DNA of 64,000 bases from Pseudocercospora fijiensis CIRAD86 (Eukaryota; Ascomycota; Dothideomycetes; Mycosphaerellales; Mycosphaerellaceae): positions 2,995,057-3,059,056 of the forward strand of contig NW_006921534.1 in NCBI RefSeq assembly GCF_000340215.1. The letters are read 5' to 3'. The position numbers and the translations under genes were made by a program. Under the pieces are notes generated by a model. That model was not told the DNA's origin. It worked only from the letters and a program-made list of their open reading frames with translations, and did no database searches. Shown piece by piece: positions 32,601 through 44,373 of this stretch. Each line of letters opens with the position of its first letter. The stretch's first letter is position 1.

Positions 32601-33900
32601 GTGCCCTTGTCCTTCTATAGGTCCTCGTACTTCTTTACTACGGCCTCGATAAGTTGTACCTACTCTTCGGTACCGTAGGCCGTTACGCTATTAAAAAGCT
32701 AGGTCTCTTTTATAGGGTTCGGTAGGTCCGGTAGCGGAAGGCCGGCTACGCCGTAATCTTTAGGCGCGATATAGTAGCAGCCGTAGTAGTTATACTCGCG
32801 TATATACCCTATCTTTATATGTCGTAGTAGAGTCTATAGCTAATTAGTATCGTTGCGGACCTATACGAAATTTACTACGGCGTCCGCGATAGCGGCGTAG
32901 ATAGTTAGGGCCTTGTTCTTAAGCTCCTAGTTTTGCGGGTAGAAGGCTACGTCTCGATCTATAGGAAGGTCTATTCTAAACTAGATAGGTACCGAAGTTA
33001 CCGTCTATAGTACTAGAACGACGTTCTTATCGCCGGAGTGCACTACTATACGGAACTTAACCTAGTCCTTATAGCCTACTAGTAAGGGAATCTTCGCTTT
33101 CTCGTAGGAACTAATCGTTGCGGTACGATATAGCATATCGATTTTAATACCCTTCGGGCCGATAATGTCTATCGCTATAAGGAACTTAGCTCTAAGCTCT
33201 TTAACGATATATACCTCGTAACGTATATAGGCGATAACCTTAGAGCCCTTAACGATTCCTAGTACCTGAAAATCGAGATCTGCGTACTTACTAATGTCCG
33301 TCGAACCTACGCCCTTAACCTTTAGTAGAGCTACTAAGCGCTTACGCTCGATATCCGGGCGTGTCTAGTATAGGAAGGTCTTATCGATAAGTAATACTAT
33401 CGCGCCTATATCTAGGCAGACCGCGTATTCGGTACCGTCCTTCTATAAGCGCACTACCGTACGTAGATAGTAATAGCCCCGAAACGCGTATCTACCCTTA
33501 ACCTTTAGTAACGTAGCGGACTTAATAAGTCTAGCGTCCTCTTCGACGCTATCCTTCTTAGGCGTTAGCTCCGTAGCGTACTTAGTACGCCTATAGTCCT
33601 ATAAGAGATTGTTACTATCGAACTTAGAGCTATAGTTTAAATATAAGAATTTTAAAGGTCGTATCGTAGTAAAAGGTTCTATCGCCGGGGGAAGGTACTT
33701 ACCGATATATAGGGAAAAGGGCGATAGTAGCGGAACTTCGCTATAGTATACTAATATAGAGTCCTAAGAAGAGGCGTTATTATCTGCATCGTCTAATCTG
33801 TAGTAGATATCTACCTAGTCGTTAAAATATACCGGTATAGAGTGCGGGCTTACTAGCCTCGCTAAGTAGCGTAAGCTAGATCGTAGGCGTAAGTACGAAC
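29660..33900 (-). pseudogene. pol remnant: RT, RNase H, integrase (gypsy element 2)
   Basis: The RT active site reads YIDDIVIYSRTF near 32,050. After it come SIVPYKSFLAYLSTKLLG and the RNase H segment at 31,442-31,726, the longest stop-free stretch (KRYVARTLAFNVDEALE, NCPIYIDLDAYIGGFVA). The integrase end reads DALPYIWAELNNARNAST, then YDRKYRPVSFKIG and SNLAYELDLPLV, typical of the fungal gypsy GPF/Y region. Together these would copy and integrate the element. Stops at former Q/W codons make it inactive. The position of the protease was not determined. Confidence 0.75.
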
Positions 33901-36900
33901 GCGGGTATAGGATAGATATAGGCTTTTCGACTAGAGGCTCTAGTACCTACTTATCGGCGTAATAGTTGCGCGGGGCCTTATTGCCTTAGTAGCTGCGTTC
34001 TTGCTAACCCTAGGTATCGCGTACGTTATTTCGCGCGCCCGTATCTTATCGTTTTCTATAATTAGCATTTCGGTTTCCGCCGCGTACTTCGTAGCCTTAA
34101 TTATTATTACGTAGCTCTACCCGATTGTTACGGTTAGAAGTGTACTCTTTTTAGCGTCCCTCCCCCGCTAGGGCTTACCTATCGTTTCCTTAATCTTAGC
34201 GCTAATACTAGTTTTAATTAGTATAGCTACTATTTCTAGGGCGCTTATTTCCGTAGCCGCCGGCGTAACCGCGACCTAAATTGTCGCGATATCCGCGTAC
34301 TACTATAGCGTACCGATTATCGAACCTACCGGCGTAACCGCGACCTAAAGTATCGCGATATACGCCCGAGGAATTAATATATCGGTCGTTATTACGAGCG
34401 TTTCGATACTGCGACTTACCGTTATACCTATTACAGCCTCGGGTAGTACCGTAGCTATCGGACTATATATATCTACGGTACTATACTTTATACTTGTCTT
34501 TAACGGCTTGCGTAAAAGTATAAATTGTATCGCTTAGTAAAGGCTTATCGAGCTTGTTCTATAGGCGGGGCTCGAATCGTAACTATGCCTAGTAGAGAAG
34601 AGCGTACGGTCTATTAGAGTCTATCTCGAGACCTGCCTCGCGTACGTAGCGGATATAGTTTATAATAAACTACTAGGGTACTCTGCGGTTGCGTACGTCC
34701 TATACTATATACAATTCGGCGTATAGCTTATCCTAGGCCTCGATAATAGATCTGCTAAACTTGTCCCTTAGGGCTTTATACTAGCGCTCGATGCCCTCTC
34801 TACCGCGAATCGTATTACGATTATTGCTTATAAGCTCGTAAATAAACTATTATTATACGGCCCTACGGAGGCACTTCGTAAGCTAAGTACGTACTATACG
34901 GGCGTAATTAACCGCCGCGTAATTACAAGCTACGTCTAAGAATAGGTATACTAAGGTAAATGTAACCTTGTTACCGTATGTATAGATATCCTAGCTATCT
35001 AAGTCCGCGTATAGGGCGTCCGGGTAGAAGTACCTAATGTCTATCGGGTTAAACCTCTCTAAGCGCTAAGAACGATACGGGCTATAATAGGGTAAGCGGC
35101 TAAACTAAAAGTTATCGATATAGTGCGGGTTAAAGTTATAATCTCGGGGGCTATAGTTCCTGCCCTAGGTACTAGAATTACCTAGGCTTAGGCTTAGAGG
35201 CCCTCCGCTAGCCGCACCGCCTTAACTATAGCGGCGCTATCTAGCCTCGGCGTTGCGTTAGACGTTACGGCGTAACTAATATAGCTAGGCATTAACTAGG
35301 TTAGGTAGGGGGGCTAATAGAACTTGTTCCTATAGGACCTATTTATTTAAACCTATACGCGCGAGGCGTTTAGCTCTCCCGGTATCGAGCCTGTCCTATA
35401 CTAAGCTTAAAGGGATACTCTAGCGTAACTAGTCGATCTCGTCCCTAATTTTATCCCTAAGTTGCTATATTTAGATAACTTATTAATTTAATAGTTGTCT
35501 AAACAGCTAGCGTATCTTATTGCGTAAGACGGCTAGGTTAGCGGCGTTTAGGATTTCGCCGTTAGCGTCTTTAGCGGCCGCGTTAGCGCTAGCGGTGTTC
35601 TAGTTCTCGTATACTAGGACTTCGCGTAGCGCGCCCTCTTATAGGCGTTAAGGCTAGGGATTGTCGTAAGCTAGCTGCTTACCGTTGCGCTAGTTCTAAG
35701 AGGATAGTCCTACGGCCGCGTTACGTACTCGCTAGCGGTCCGCGACTAGACGCCTAGCTTCCGTACCTAGGAAAGCGTTAACCGATCGGCGGCGCTATAT
35801 CTACTATCGAGGAGGTAGGTTCCGCTCGATACTAGGTTCTACGTATACTAAGTCTGTACGCTAGAATTCTAGGTCTATATTTTAGGATATATCGGCTATA
35901 TCTTCCGTAGAAGCGGGTAGGATTAACGGCTCTTATTGTCGGGGTCCTTACTACTATATCTCGGGACCTCGATTCTAGAGCTTAGGACCTAATAGAGAGG
36001 ACTCTCGGTAAAGCTTAGTACCTAATAAAAGGGACTCTAGCCTACTCGGGGCCGGAAGCTCCTACTATTCCGGCTCGGGGCTCTATTACTCTATATCCTC
36101 CTATTTAGGCTTAGGACCTTGTTACTTAGGACCTTGCTACTTAGGGTCGATAGAAACCGGTAAGGACAAGGTAGGGCTACTCGGGACTAACAGTTCTAAG
36201 GCACTAAGTTCTCGTAGACCTAGGGGAAAAACGATCGGTAAGGACCTATAACGTACGTACGTAACTCGTCGCGTACTAGCTACTAAAATCGTCCGCCGGT
36301 AGCGTAGTAGTAGACTAGTATCCGGGCTTGCGGGCACTACTATATCTAGAGAGGGTAGTACTAGTTCTAGAGTAGGAGCCGCTAAGTCGTTAGGTCCTAT
36401 TATATCTAAAACTGCAAGTTCGTTACGGAGTGTAATTAGTGTCTTCGCTACTACCGTAACTAAAGAGCGGTTAACTGCCTAATCCTAGGGGAAACCGAGG
36501 ATAGTACTACCTCTAGCGTCTAAGAGTTTTCGCGGTATATATTCTTCTAGGGGCTAATAATAAGTAGTAATTGTCGTAACGACTGCTTTTAACGGGTCTC
36601 TCTACTTCTAGTATACTAACTTAGCGTAACTAGCGTTAGCTAAGAATTCCTTAAAGCAAAAAGCGATGTTTAACGAGTAGGCGTCTAAATCGGGGTATAC
36701 GGAAGCTAGTATATTTATAAAGTAAGCGTAGGCTCGATAATCTTATAATTATCGGATAAGTATAGAGTTAAGGAACTAGACTAGAGTCGGGGAACTATTA
36801 GGGTACTTATAGGCTCTTGCCTCGACTAGTGCCCGCTTCGGTAGGTACTAGTATAGAGTAAACAAACCTAAATAAGGAAGGCGGGCCGCCTAGTCTAGCG
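33900..36900 (-). pseudogene. gag-side remnant (gypsy element 2)
   Basis: A minus-strand hydrophilic protein with an arginine/glycine-rich stretch near 34,250-34,390, where RGYRDNLGRGYAGGYGN-type units repeat 68 bp apart. R/G boxes of this kind occur in RNA-binding Gag C-termini. A KC-x-L segment near 34,070 may be a decayed zinc knuckle of fungal gypsy type. A short stop-free stretch at 36,137-36,337 belongs to this decayed region and is not a separate gene. A short duplication (ttaggaccttg) lies near 36,110-36,140. Confidence 0.45.
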
Positions 36901-36950
36901 ATTAGAGGGCTATAGGGCGCTATCGATTAGAGGGCTATCGGTATATAGCT

Positions 36951-37440
36951 ATATATATACGGAAGATAATATACGGAATTTAGAGGACTATCGTAATCGT
37001 CTCGGTATCGAGCGTAGATAGTTGTTATAGTTAGGTAAATAGGTCGGTACCGCTAGTATAGGACCTCGCGGTCGCGTCTTTTTAGTTTTTTAAGGTGCCC
37101 GTTCGTCTAGTACTTAGGTACTATTCGAACGGATCTAGATCTAACTAAAGCGAAGCTACTAATTGTTATATAAGGGACGATTAGTAGTTAGGCAATAGTA
37201 TAGTATTAGTAAGGTATCTACGGTCCTACGGAAGTATATATAGGCCCGGCGTTCTATACCTGCCGTAACAACTTATACTATAAGGCCTAAGGCAAAAGAG
37301 AAGGAAAGTAATAGCGCCGAGCCGTAGGTGCCGTAGAGGTTTAAAATATAAATACTAATAACCTATAATCGTCTAGTAATAACTAGTTATAGTAGACTAT
37401 AATCGCTCGAGATTATAGCGGCTTCTATAACCGCTATAAT
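36951..37440. other. RIP-degraded non-coding edge of the repeat block
   Basis: No readable protein. Likely the 5' LTR/leader side of gypsy element 2. A short duplication (gattagagggctat) lies at about 36,900-36,940. TpA-rich, CpA/TpG-poor composition ends abruptly near 37,440. Confidence 0.4.
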
Positions 37441-38723
37441 CGGTGGCAAGCATACAAAGCCTAAGGAGCTACTTCCTAGTCGACCCTTGCCCTTGCATAC
37501 TTATCGATATCGGCTTTGCTTCTGATTTGCTGAAGTAGTCCGTGAACATTTGATAGAGGTCTTCGCCGCAAGATCGCCAAGGCACGCTTCCTTACCTCTC
37601 GGGCGGTAATGTACATACATAGAGTGTATGCTATACCATACCCATACCAGCAAGGAATGGGAGCGAGACACACTGCCCTTGAGCTTCCGAGATGCCATAC
37701 ACATCACAAGGCGTATGGGCTACAAGCAATCCTGCAAGGGTGCCTGGGGAATCTTCTCACACTGGCAGAATCTTAGATTCTTAGTACCAGAGGACTTTTG
37801 GCAAGAGCTGGTTACTAACTCATCACGGACTGGAAGACGTGGGTGGGCACTGCCAGAGCGATTTCTCGGAAAATGCGTATTCCGTCAGTGGCCAGCAAGG
37901 GACAAATCTCAATGAACTGAACTTCCATCGAGATATGACTCTTGCCATTTGGGGGAGTCTACACTTTGGCGTGATGGCTTGGACCAAGATCGCATGTCGA
38001 GAACAGGTTGCAGGAATGGTGTCGGCGGATCGCTCGTGAGCTCAGAAAAGCCCGAACATACTGGAAGTACCTCGCCTGGACTTGGTATGGATGACTTGCT
38101 TGGTCTTGCACAACCAGATACAGACTCAGATGTTCCCTCGACAGGCTACGATGATGAGGGATATGTGAAGCAACAAGTCCCAGTCTGGTGCCTGCCTGTT
38201 CTGGATACTGGCTCATCTAACAAATTCGCTCACCGCCCTAATCCTGGATTCCAGCTCAAAAGAATATTCCGAGGGAGGGCCTAAGGAGGAAGCTGAAGAA
38301 GGCCTTACGCTCGGCGACTTGACTAAGCAGCAATGATTGGAGATTGGAGCCTCTGGAAGTCGTTCTAATGTGCCACCCAATAATGTGCTGTCACTTGTTT
38401 CAAACACTTCGCATCCAACGACAGGACGACGTATTGACATGTAGTGGGACCTTCGCCTCCGCCACTGTTGCCAATTCTGGAATCGGAATGGCTGATCTGA
38501 GTAATGATGTTCGGCAAGAGGTCCGCGAAATCCTTCGCGTTCTATGCTCTGTCAAGATTGGACAGTGTGCGACAGTGCATCCTTCATCTTGAGACTAGCT
38601 AGAGCATGTGGCGCATTCCTGGACGCCTGGAGCTGGAAATACAAAATGTCGAGAGCTGCTTGTTGATGCCAGTGACATTTCTTGAACAAGCATCTACCAA
38701 GCCTCTGCCGAGACCGAGCCAAG
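37441..38723. other. Gene-like composition without an assignable gene; possible remnant
   Basis: Normal base composition starts here. Several ORFs of 60-110 codons overlap in different frames and none is recognisable. A plus-strand frame (37,949-38,284) ends in CLPVLDTGSSNKF near 38,190-38,225, which looks like the Asp-Thr-Gly-Ser active site of aspartic proteases but lacks the context on either side. It could be a decayed protease copy, an unrelated gene fragment broken by the repeat block, or chance. The last few hundred bases should hold the promoter of the protease at 38,724. Confidence 0.25.
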
Positions 38724-40406
38724 ATGTCGGCCTTCTTCCTTTCGCTGATGCTATTGCCCGAAGCTCTCGCACAAGGGTACCACAAGCTGCCAGTCAGTCG
38801 CACATTTCGGAAGGGTACCAAGGCCCATGCCAAGGCCGTCAATGAGCCTCTGACTTTCGAGGATCAATGGTTGAATGGCCAAGGTGGCTACTTTGCCGAT
38901 GTAAAGATCGGTACATGCTCAATCTTCCAGGCCTGCATCGAATACGAAATCATAGTACTAATCAAGACTCACAGGTACACCTCCACAGTCCATGCAGGTC
39001 CTGATCGATACTGGCAGCTCTAATCTTTGGGTCCCCAGCACGAATGCCGCTACATGCAGGAATTACACTTGTCCGGCCGGAGCCTTCAACGGGAACATGT
39101 CTTCAAGCTTCGCGCCTGCAACAGGTGCGCCCAAGTATCATATCATGTACGGCGATGGCTCCATTGTGGACGGCATCTACGCATCGGATACCGTATCTGT
39201 TGGGAATGCAACATTGACGAACTTCACGATTGGATACGCCGATGAGGTCCAGGTCTCGCCCAATGTGATGAATGGAGCACAGTACGGCATTATGGGTGTA
39301 AGCTACGAAGGCGAGGAGACTGGTGCTTGTCCAGACGGCTATGCGCCTTGCAATGGCTCGTATGTCATCCCCACAGTGCCCGATGCTCTGTATAGATCAG
39401 GCGCTATTGGCTCCCGTTCGTACTCCCTATATCTGGACGACGTGGTCGAGCAGAAAGGCAGTATTCTCTTCGGAGCAGTGGACACTGCCAAATTCTCAGG
39501 CGATCTAGTAACAATGGCGACTATCACGCAGTGAGTACTTTGGGGACGCTCCTACGTCTCCGAGCTATTTTGCTAATTGATTCTGCTTCTAGTCAAGGCC
39601 CAGAAGGCGACGGCTTGAACGGTGATTACGTCGAGCAAGGTCTTTACCTCTCATCCGCCGCAATGACCATCAACGGTACCAGCACGCAGATCACCACAGA
39701 TGGATACTCCAACCCGGTCTTGTTGGACTCTGGAGCTGCCGCAATCACTTTACCCAAGAAAGTCTACAATGCGGTATCAGAATTGCTTCCGAGCGATCTG
39801 ATCGTAACCTACCAAGGCTCGGCCGCTGTATTCTGCGATCAATCTGCTTACGATCTCACCCTTACCTTGGGCTTCACCGGAGCGGACGACAAGAATACGA
39901 CCGTTGATGTACCGCTCCGCGAAATCTTGGTGCCTCTATACACCGACGAAAGCTACAATTCCACGACCTTGGCGACTAAAGATGGCAGGGCTATTTGCAG
40001 CATCAATCTCGCTTCAGGCGCAGATGGTGAACAACTCACTGTCGGCGACCCATTGCTGAGAGCGGCTTACGTTTTCTACAACTTGGACGAGAAGACCATC
40101 TCCATCGCCAAGCCTACATACTTTGCAGACCAGGAGAACATTGTGCCAGTCAATGGCTCCACCCCAAGCCTCACTGGAACTGGTGCCGATTCGATCAATG
40201 GAGGCAACGTGACTGTCCCAGCTTCAGCAACGGCTGTGGCTGCCTCAGCAACAAGCAACACCGGATCTGACTCTTCGCCCTCAGCAGCGAGCAGCACTGG
40301 ATCCGATTCCTCTCCCTCCAGCACCAATGCTGCAACATTGGCGTATGGATCGATGAGTCAAGGCGCTTTGGTTGCTGCTTTTGCAGTGCTGGTTGGGCCT
40401 TGGTAG
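38724..40406 (+). CDS. Secreted pepsin-type aspartic protease, probably GPI-anchored (yapsin-like)
   Basis: Exons 38,724-38,910, 38,975-39,530 and 39,593-40,406 give 518 residues; both introns (64 and 62 bp) have GT-AG ends and keep the frame. Residues 1-17 form a signal peptide ending ALAQG. The two catalytic motifs of the A1 family are DTGS (D74, in VLIDTGSSNLWVP) and DSG (D293, in VLLDSGAAAITLP). The flap YGDGS lies between them. The last 110 residues are Ser/Thr/Ala-rich with repeats (GSDSSPSAA), followed by a hydrophobic tail, the pattern of a GPI signal. Expected role: cell-wall or secreted proteolysis and processing. The start at 38,724 is preferred over an in-frame ATG 42 bp upstream because the signal peptide then begins the protein. 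Confidence 0.88.
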
Positions 40407-41282
40407 AATGAACAGATATGATATCGACAGGAATAAAGTTAGAATGCCTTGGCGGCATTATGAGAGAGACTATGAAGACATTTTAATGAACACCTTTCAT
40501 CCAACCTGCATTCAACGACATCACATAGTCACGCAGTGCCCCTTACAATCTTTTCTTCTGGCGGTCTTCGCATGTTATGTGATCGTGATTGGAAAGCACT
40601 CGAAGGGACCTTCGCCAATTAGACACCTTCCACGAATCGTCATTCCTCCAGACGGTTCTCGGCGAGATTCTTGTTGCTGCAGACATCGTTGAGCATGCCT
40701 GGACAACGTCCCAACTATGACTATACCATTTGCCCAGCCGAGCGGTGGTCGGCACTTTGCCGACATTACTCTAGTCACGAGAGCGCAGAGAGTGCTTAAG
40801 ACAGCATGCCTACACGGAGTGATAAAGGTCTAGACATTTCTTCATTGCTGCAGAGTCCCCGTAACCAGGCCAGAGGCTCCAAGACTCTTCGCTATTGTTC
40901 TCTTGCTCAAATGCTAGCTCGTCGCCATCGAGGTCCCATTTGAGTTGAGAATTTCGTCTGAAATGTTCCAACTTTCATAGTCACCTTGGATTCAATCGAT
41001 AGCAGCATCGACGGCTGTACTCTCCTCAATAGCGGTTGACATATCGAGTGTTGTCTTCGCAACATGTTACCTAACCTTCTCGAAAGTCAATGACGTCTAC
41101 AAGCTCGTCATGATGACCATTCTGCTTGGCCGTTTTGGAACGAAAATTTCTAGACAGTGGTGTTGCTGGAGACGTGCGTTGTTGTCGCAATTGGCATACG
41201 ACGTGTGCCGTATCAAGCTCTACGCATCACCTAAAGCTACTATACAACTGCCCAGCTTTTCACGTCACACCATTAATACGAC
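40407..41282. other. Intergenic region
   Basis: About 880 bp with only short overlapping ORFs and no recognisable gene or RNA. It should contain the 3' end of the protease gene and the promoter of the next gene. Confidence 0.5.
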
Positions 41283-41948
41283 ATGACAAGCATTTACCTA
41301 GCAAAAGGTCCTCTGTCATTCGACGAGATTAAGGAAAAGCTGCTTTCGTTTCCAACGCCTCTCATAGAGACCAGCTCTCCCAATGACGCAGCTCTTACGG
41401 ATGCCATTTCGACGTTATATCTCCATCCCGCTTTCGAAGCTCTCTTGCATATCCTCAACCAAGACCTCGCGTCTGCTCACTTCCTCGTAAGGCATATGCA
41501 GTGCGAGCCAGAAATTGAAGGAATGTGGATCCACGGCATCCTCCATAGGATAGAAGGAGACGTACAAAATGCAAGAGCATGGTATGCTGATGTCTGTGAG
41601 ACTGATGTGTTTGAAAAGGTCTGGGGCAAGTCTTCAGAGGAAGAGAAGAATGAAGCAGATGCCGAGAAGGATGGGGTCAGGACGGGCAAGCTGCCGAATC
41701 AAAGGAAGGCAAGGGAATTTTTGGATTGTGTCGAGGCCGTGCGCGATGGCGACTTGAACGCAAAGCAGGAGCTTGAGAAAGACGCCAGGAGGGAAGTCGA
41801 GACATTGCTGGAGTGGTGTGGGCAGAAGTTCGGGACCGAGAAGAACTTGGACGCATCGAAAGCTTGGGTGCAGCCAGGTGGAAATTCTGATGTCGGGCAG
41901 AAGAAGCAGAGTATGCTCACTGGTGGAGACGGCTTCAGGAAATTCTGA
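41283..41948 (+). CDS. Conserved hypothetical fungal protein, 221 aa
   Basis: A single exon starting at ATG 41,283 and ending with GFRKF. The N-terminal half is predicted globular and helical (AFEALLHILNQDLASAHFLVRH, EGMWIHGILHRIEGDVQNARAWY). The C-terminal half is charged (EEEKNEADAEKDG, KDARREVETLLEWCGQKFG). It lacks a signal peptide or membrane span, so it is likely soluble. The MWIHGILHRIEGD-type motif gives the impression of an ascomycete family of unknown function. No enzyme motif was identified. Confidence 0.75.
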   Translation: MTSIYLAKGPLSFDEIKEKLLSFPTPLIETSSPNDAALTDAISTLYLHPAFEALLHILNQDLASAHFLVRHMQCEPEIEGMWIHGILHRIEGDVQNARAWYADVCETDVFEKVWGKSSEEEKNEADAEKDGVRTGKLPNQRKAREFLDCVEAVRDGDLNAKQELEKDARREVETLLEWCGQKFGTEKNLDASKAWVQPGGNSDVGQKKQSMLTGGDGFRKF

Positions 41949-42507
41949 GGCATTTTCATCGTCGTTCGAATGTCAGTGAGCAACAGATCAGTCTAAGACA
42001 ATGAGCTCCATGGGAATCAATCCATAGGTACCGAACATCATTTTCACGTCGAAGTCTCGGCGAAGCCCACGAGAGATTGGCTCCAATGCATGCTGAACTC
42101 CCGGCAAGTACCGTTTCGTCGTCCGCAACAACTTCCTCAGCAAACTTTGAATCCCAAATGTCGACAGTGCATGATAAGTTGGGCATTCGGTCAGAGTTTC
42201 AATGATGAGAGATCCGAAGAGAGGCTCTCTGAGTTTGCAGCTGGCTGGCTCAAGCCGAAGTATCCGGATATCTATCTCGAGCACTTTCCAATGCCTTTTA
42301 TTGGAACCTCTTCATGTTGACATATTCTCACGGAGATGTGGCCCTGTTGGTCTCTTGTCACTTATTCGGATGGCTTTGGTGGCAAGTGGCTTAGCTAGCT
42401 CTTCGAGACGTGTGTTTTCACCGGTCTTGGAAGCCTGGTTTTGGACACAATTTGTCACGGGCAGAGCACCTGTGACTATCAAGGTAGAGTCCCATTGCTC
42501 GCCTCGT
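41949..42507. other. Intergenic region with an uncertain small ORF
   Basis: The gene to the left runs toward, and the gene to the right ends toward, this gap (convergent). A minus-strand ORF at 41,988-42,284 (98 codons, LRRDFDVKMMFGTYGLIPME near its end) could be a small gene or last exon, but nothing supports it beyond length. It is not annotated as a CDS. Confidence 0.3.
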
Positions 42508-44373
42508 CTAGTCCTTGTCCCGTTTCCTATCTTTTTCTTCGGCTTTTCGTCTCTCCTTCTCGGCCTTCCTCTCGGCCTTCTCAGCATTCCTCTCGATTTC
42601 ATGCTCGTCTAGCTCCTTCAGCACAATCTCCATAGCTCTCCTTATAATCCGGGTCATAGGAAGAACTACCGGTCTCTGGATCCCGTCTTCGCTCCACAAT
42701 CGCTCAGCAGCGGTATCCTCAGGGGTGACACTCTTAGTCCACCTCAGCTCCAGAATCCTGGTCTTGATCATAGAGTCGACTGCATCAGTGCCAACTTCGC
42801 GACAGAGTTGAAAGTATGGTATGGAATATGGCGTGCTTGTCATCTTCTTCATAACGTAAACGAGGTCTGTGGGAGAGAACTTGGCATCATCCTTATCTGA
42901 GTCCTTCCCGGAGGTCGCTGTGGACAAAGGTGAGTACGTTTCGAAATTAGCGCGAGTTAGGTGGAATTGTAGCAGAGTATAGGCCTGTACGAAGATCGCA
43001 GACTCATAGACAGTCATGTCGCCTCGATTGTTGCTCCAGCTGCTCACGTAGTCATTGAGGTGAGCTAGCTTGCCGCCAAAGGCATCATAAAGCTCGTCAA
43101 AAGTCAGCTTGCTTTGCATCCCATCTGGCAGAGACGGTAGGATGTGCTCATGATAAAATGTCTGCGCCTCTTCCCTGGGCACATCGCCAATTGTCATGAT
43201 CTGCGCATGGTGACCCACATTCATGCTTCGCAGAAAGTGGTGGAAGAAGGAGTCGCTCGTCGACAGAACTACATGGCACAAGCGGTCTTGCTTCGTGATG
43301 ACAAGCAGCGTGTCGAGAAAGACTTTCAAGCTGAGCTGATCGTCGACCAAAGCCGGCAACTTGTGCGCCTCGTCCATGAGAAACACGATTGGACGCTTTT
43401 TGAATGGCCTCTGCTCTGCCTCTTGATGTCGTCCGTCTGCATTAGTGATCTTTGTCTCTCCTGAGCTCTTGTCTGTAGATTGCGTTGCATCGACCTGGCG
43501 AGCTTTAATCTCGGCTCCGGTCTGACCTGCCTCTCCATCATCTTGCTTAGCTTCTCCGGTCTCGGTCTGCTCAGTCTCAGCATTGTAGTCCCAATACTTG
43601 AGAAGACAACTTTGCAAAGATTCCATCAAGCTTGCTAAGTCGGCAACAGTAATCTGATACCCAGGAACTCCATTGTCAGGCTTCTCCTTCTCCAGAAACT
43701 CCAGCTTCAAGTGCTTGAAAGTGAGCATGTTCTTGTTCATCTCCTCATCGTTCATCTCCTGGAAAAAGCTCTCGAACTGCGCACATAAAGATAGGTACAG
43801 GGTTCTCAGATCAGCGAAGCCGCTAATTCTTAGATCGAATTTGATAACGAAGAAGTCATCAGTCGCGAGCACTTCCCTCAACAAAGCCGTCTTGCCCACG
43901 CTGGTAGCGCCGAAAACACTACAAATTTAGGAAGTCAGTATCAATATTTTGCTCCTTCAGAGGAATGGTACGCGCATCCGAGACGTGGGAGCTCATATTG
44001 AGAGACATGCTCACCAACGTCGACATACACACCCTAGACTTTGTAAAACTTACACGGTCATCTTGGGAGTGTTTGACAGAACCCTTCGCAGCAGTGCCTG
44101 CTCAGCCTTTCGGCCATGGAACCCTGGTAGCCTGGAGAAGGTATGCTTGGGCGGAATCTTCTTGGCTTCGTTGCTGAGTTCCAGATCTTCCTTAGCCTTC
44201 CGCAGCATTTCTCTGGACTCGTTCAGTTGGCGAAGCGTCTCGGCCGGATTGGAGATAACCCCAAGAATCTGACCCATGCCGAAGAAACATCTTCGCTGTG
44301 GCGGGACGAAGGCCTGGCATTGTTTATTTGGGAGTGGACGGCAGAGTTGCCGTCGTGCTGCTGCCGATATCAT
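42508..44373 (-). CDS. P-loop ATPase, probably mitochondrial
   Basis: Exon 1 is 44,373-44,054, the intron 44,053-43,919 (135 bp, GTAAGT...TAG) and exon 2 43,918-42,508, giving 576 residues. Splicing creates the Walker A motif GATSVGKT (110-117) across the junction region. Walker B is IVFLMDEAHK (about 284-293), followed by VVLSTSDSFFHHFL, a sensor-like strand. The architecture resembles the archaeal-type/STAND ATPase group. The N-terminus (RRQLCRPLPNK, PPQRRCFFGMGQ) is basic with few acidic residues, like a mitochondrial targeting peptide. An acidic Q/E/T-rich insert lies at about 220-275, and the C-terminus is a K/E/R-rich coiled tail (EKAERKAEKERRKAEEKDRK). The substrate is unknown. Confidence 0.8.

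Larger units (their letters stand above)
29646..36950 (-). mobile_element. Ty3/gypsy LTR retrotransposon 2, nearly full-length, RIP-degraded
   Basis: Minus-strand element with gag to the right (about 34,000-36,900) and pol to the left, ending in integrase near 29,660. Size and domain order fit fungal gypsy elements of about 7 kb. Domains seen are RT with YIDDIVIYSRTFEEHLQYL near 32,000-32,060, RNase H near 31,440-31,730 and the integrase C-terminus near 29,690-30,080. Matching LTRs could not be recognised on the two sides, so the borders are approximate. Confidence 0.8.

Noticed and set aside
1..37440. Starship-type giant element
   Set aside because: No tyrosine-recombinase captain (DUF3435) was recognised and the block resolves into ordinary LTR, LINE and hAT pieces plus unknown repeats.
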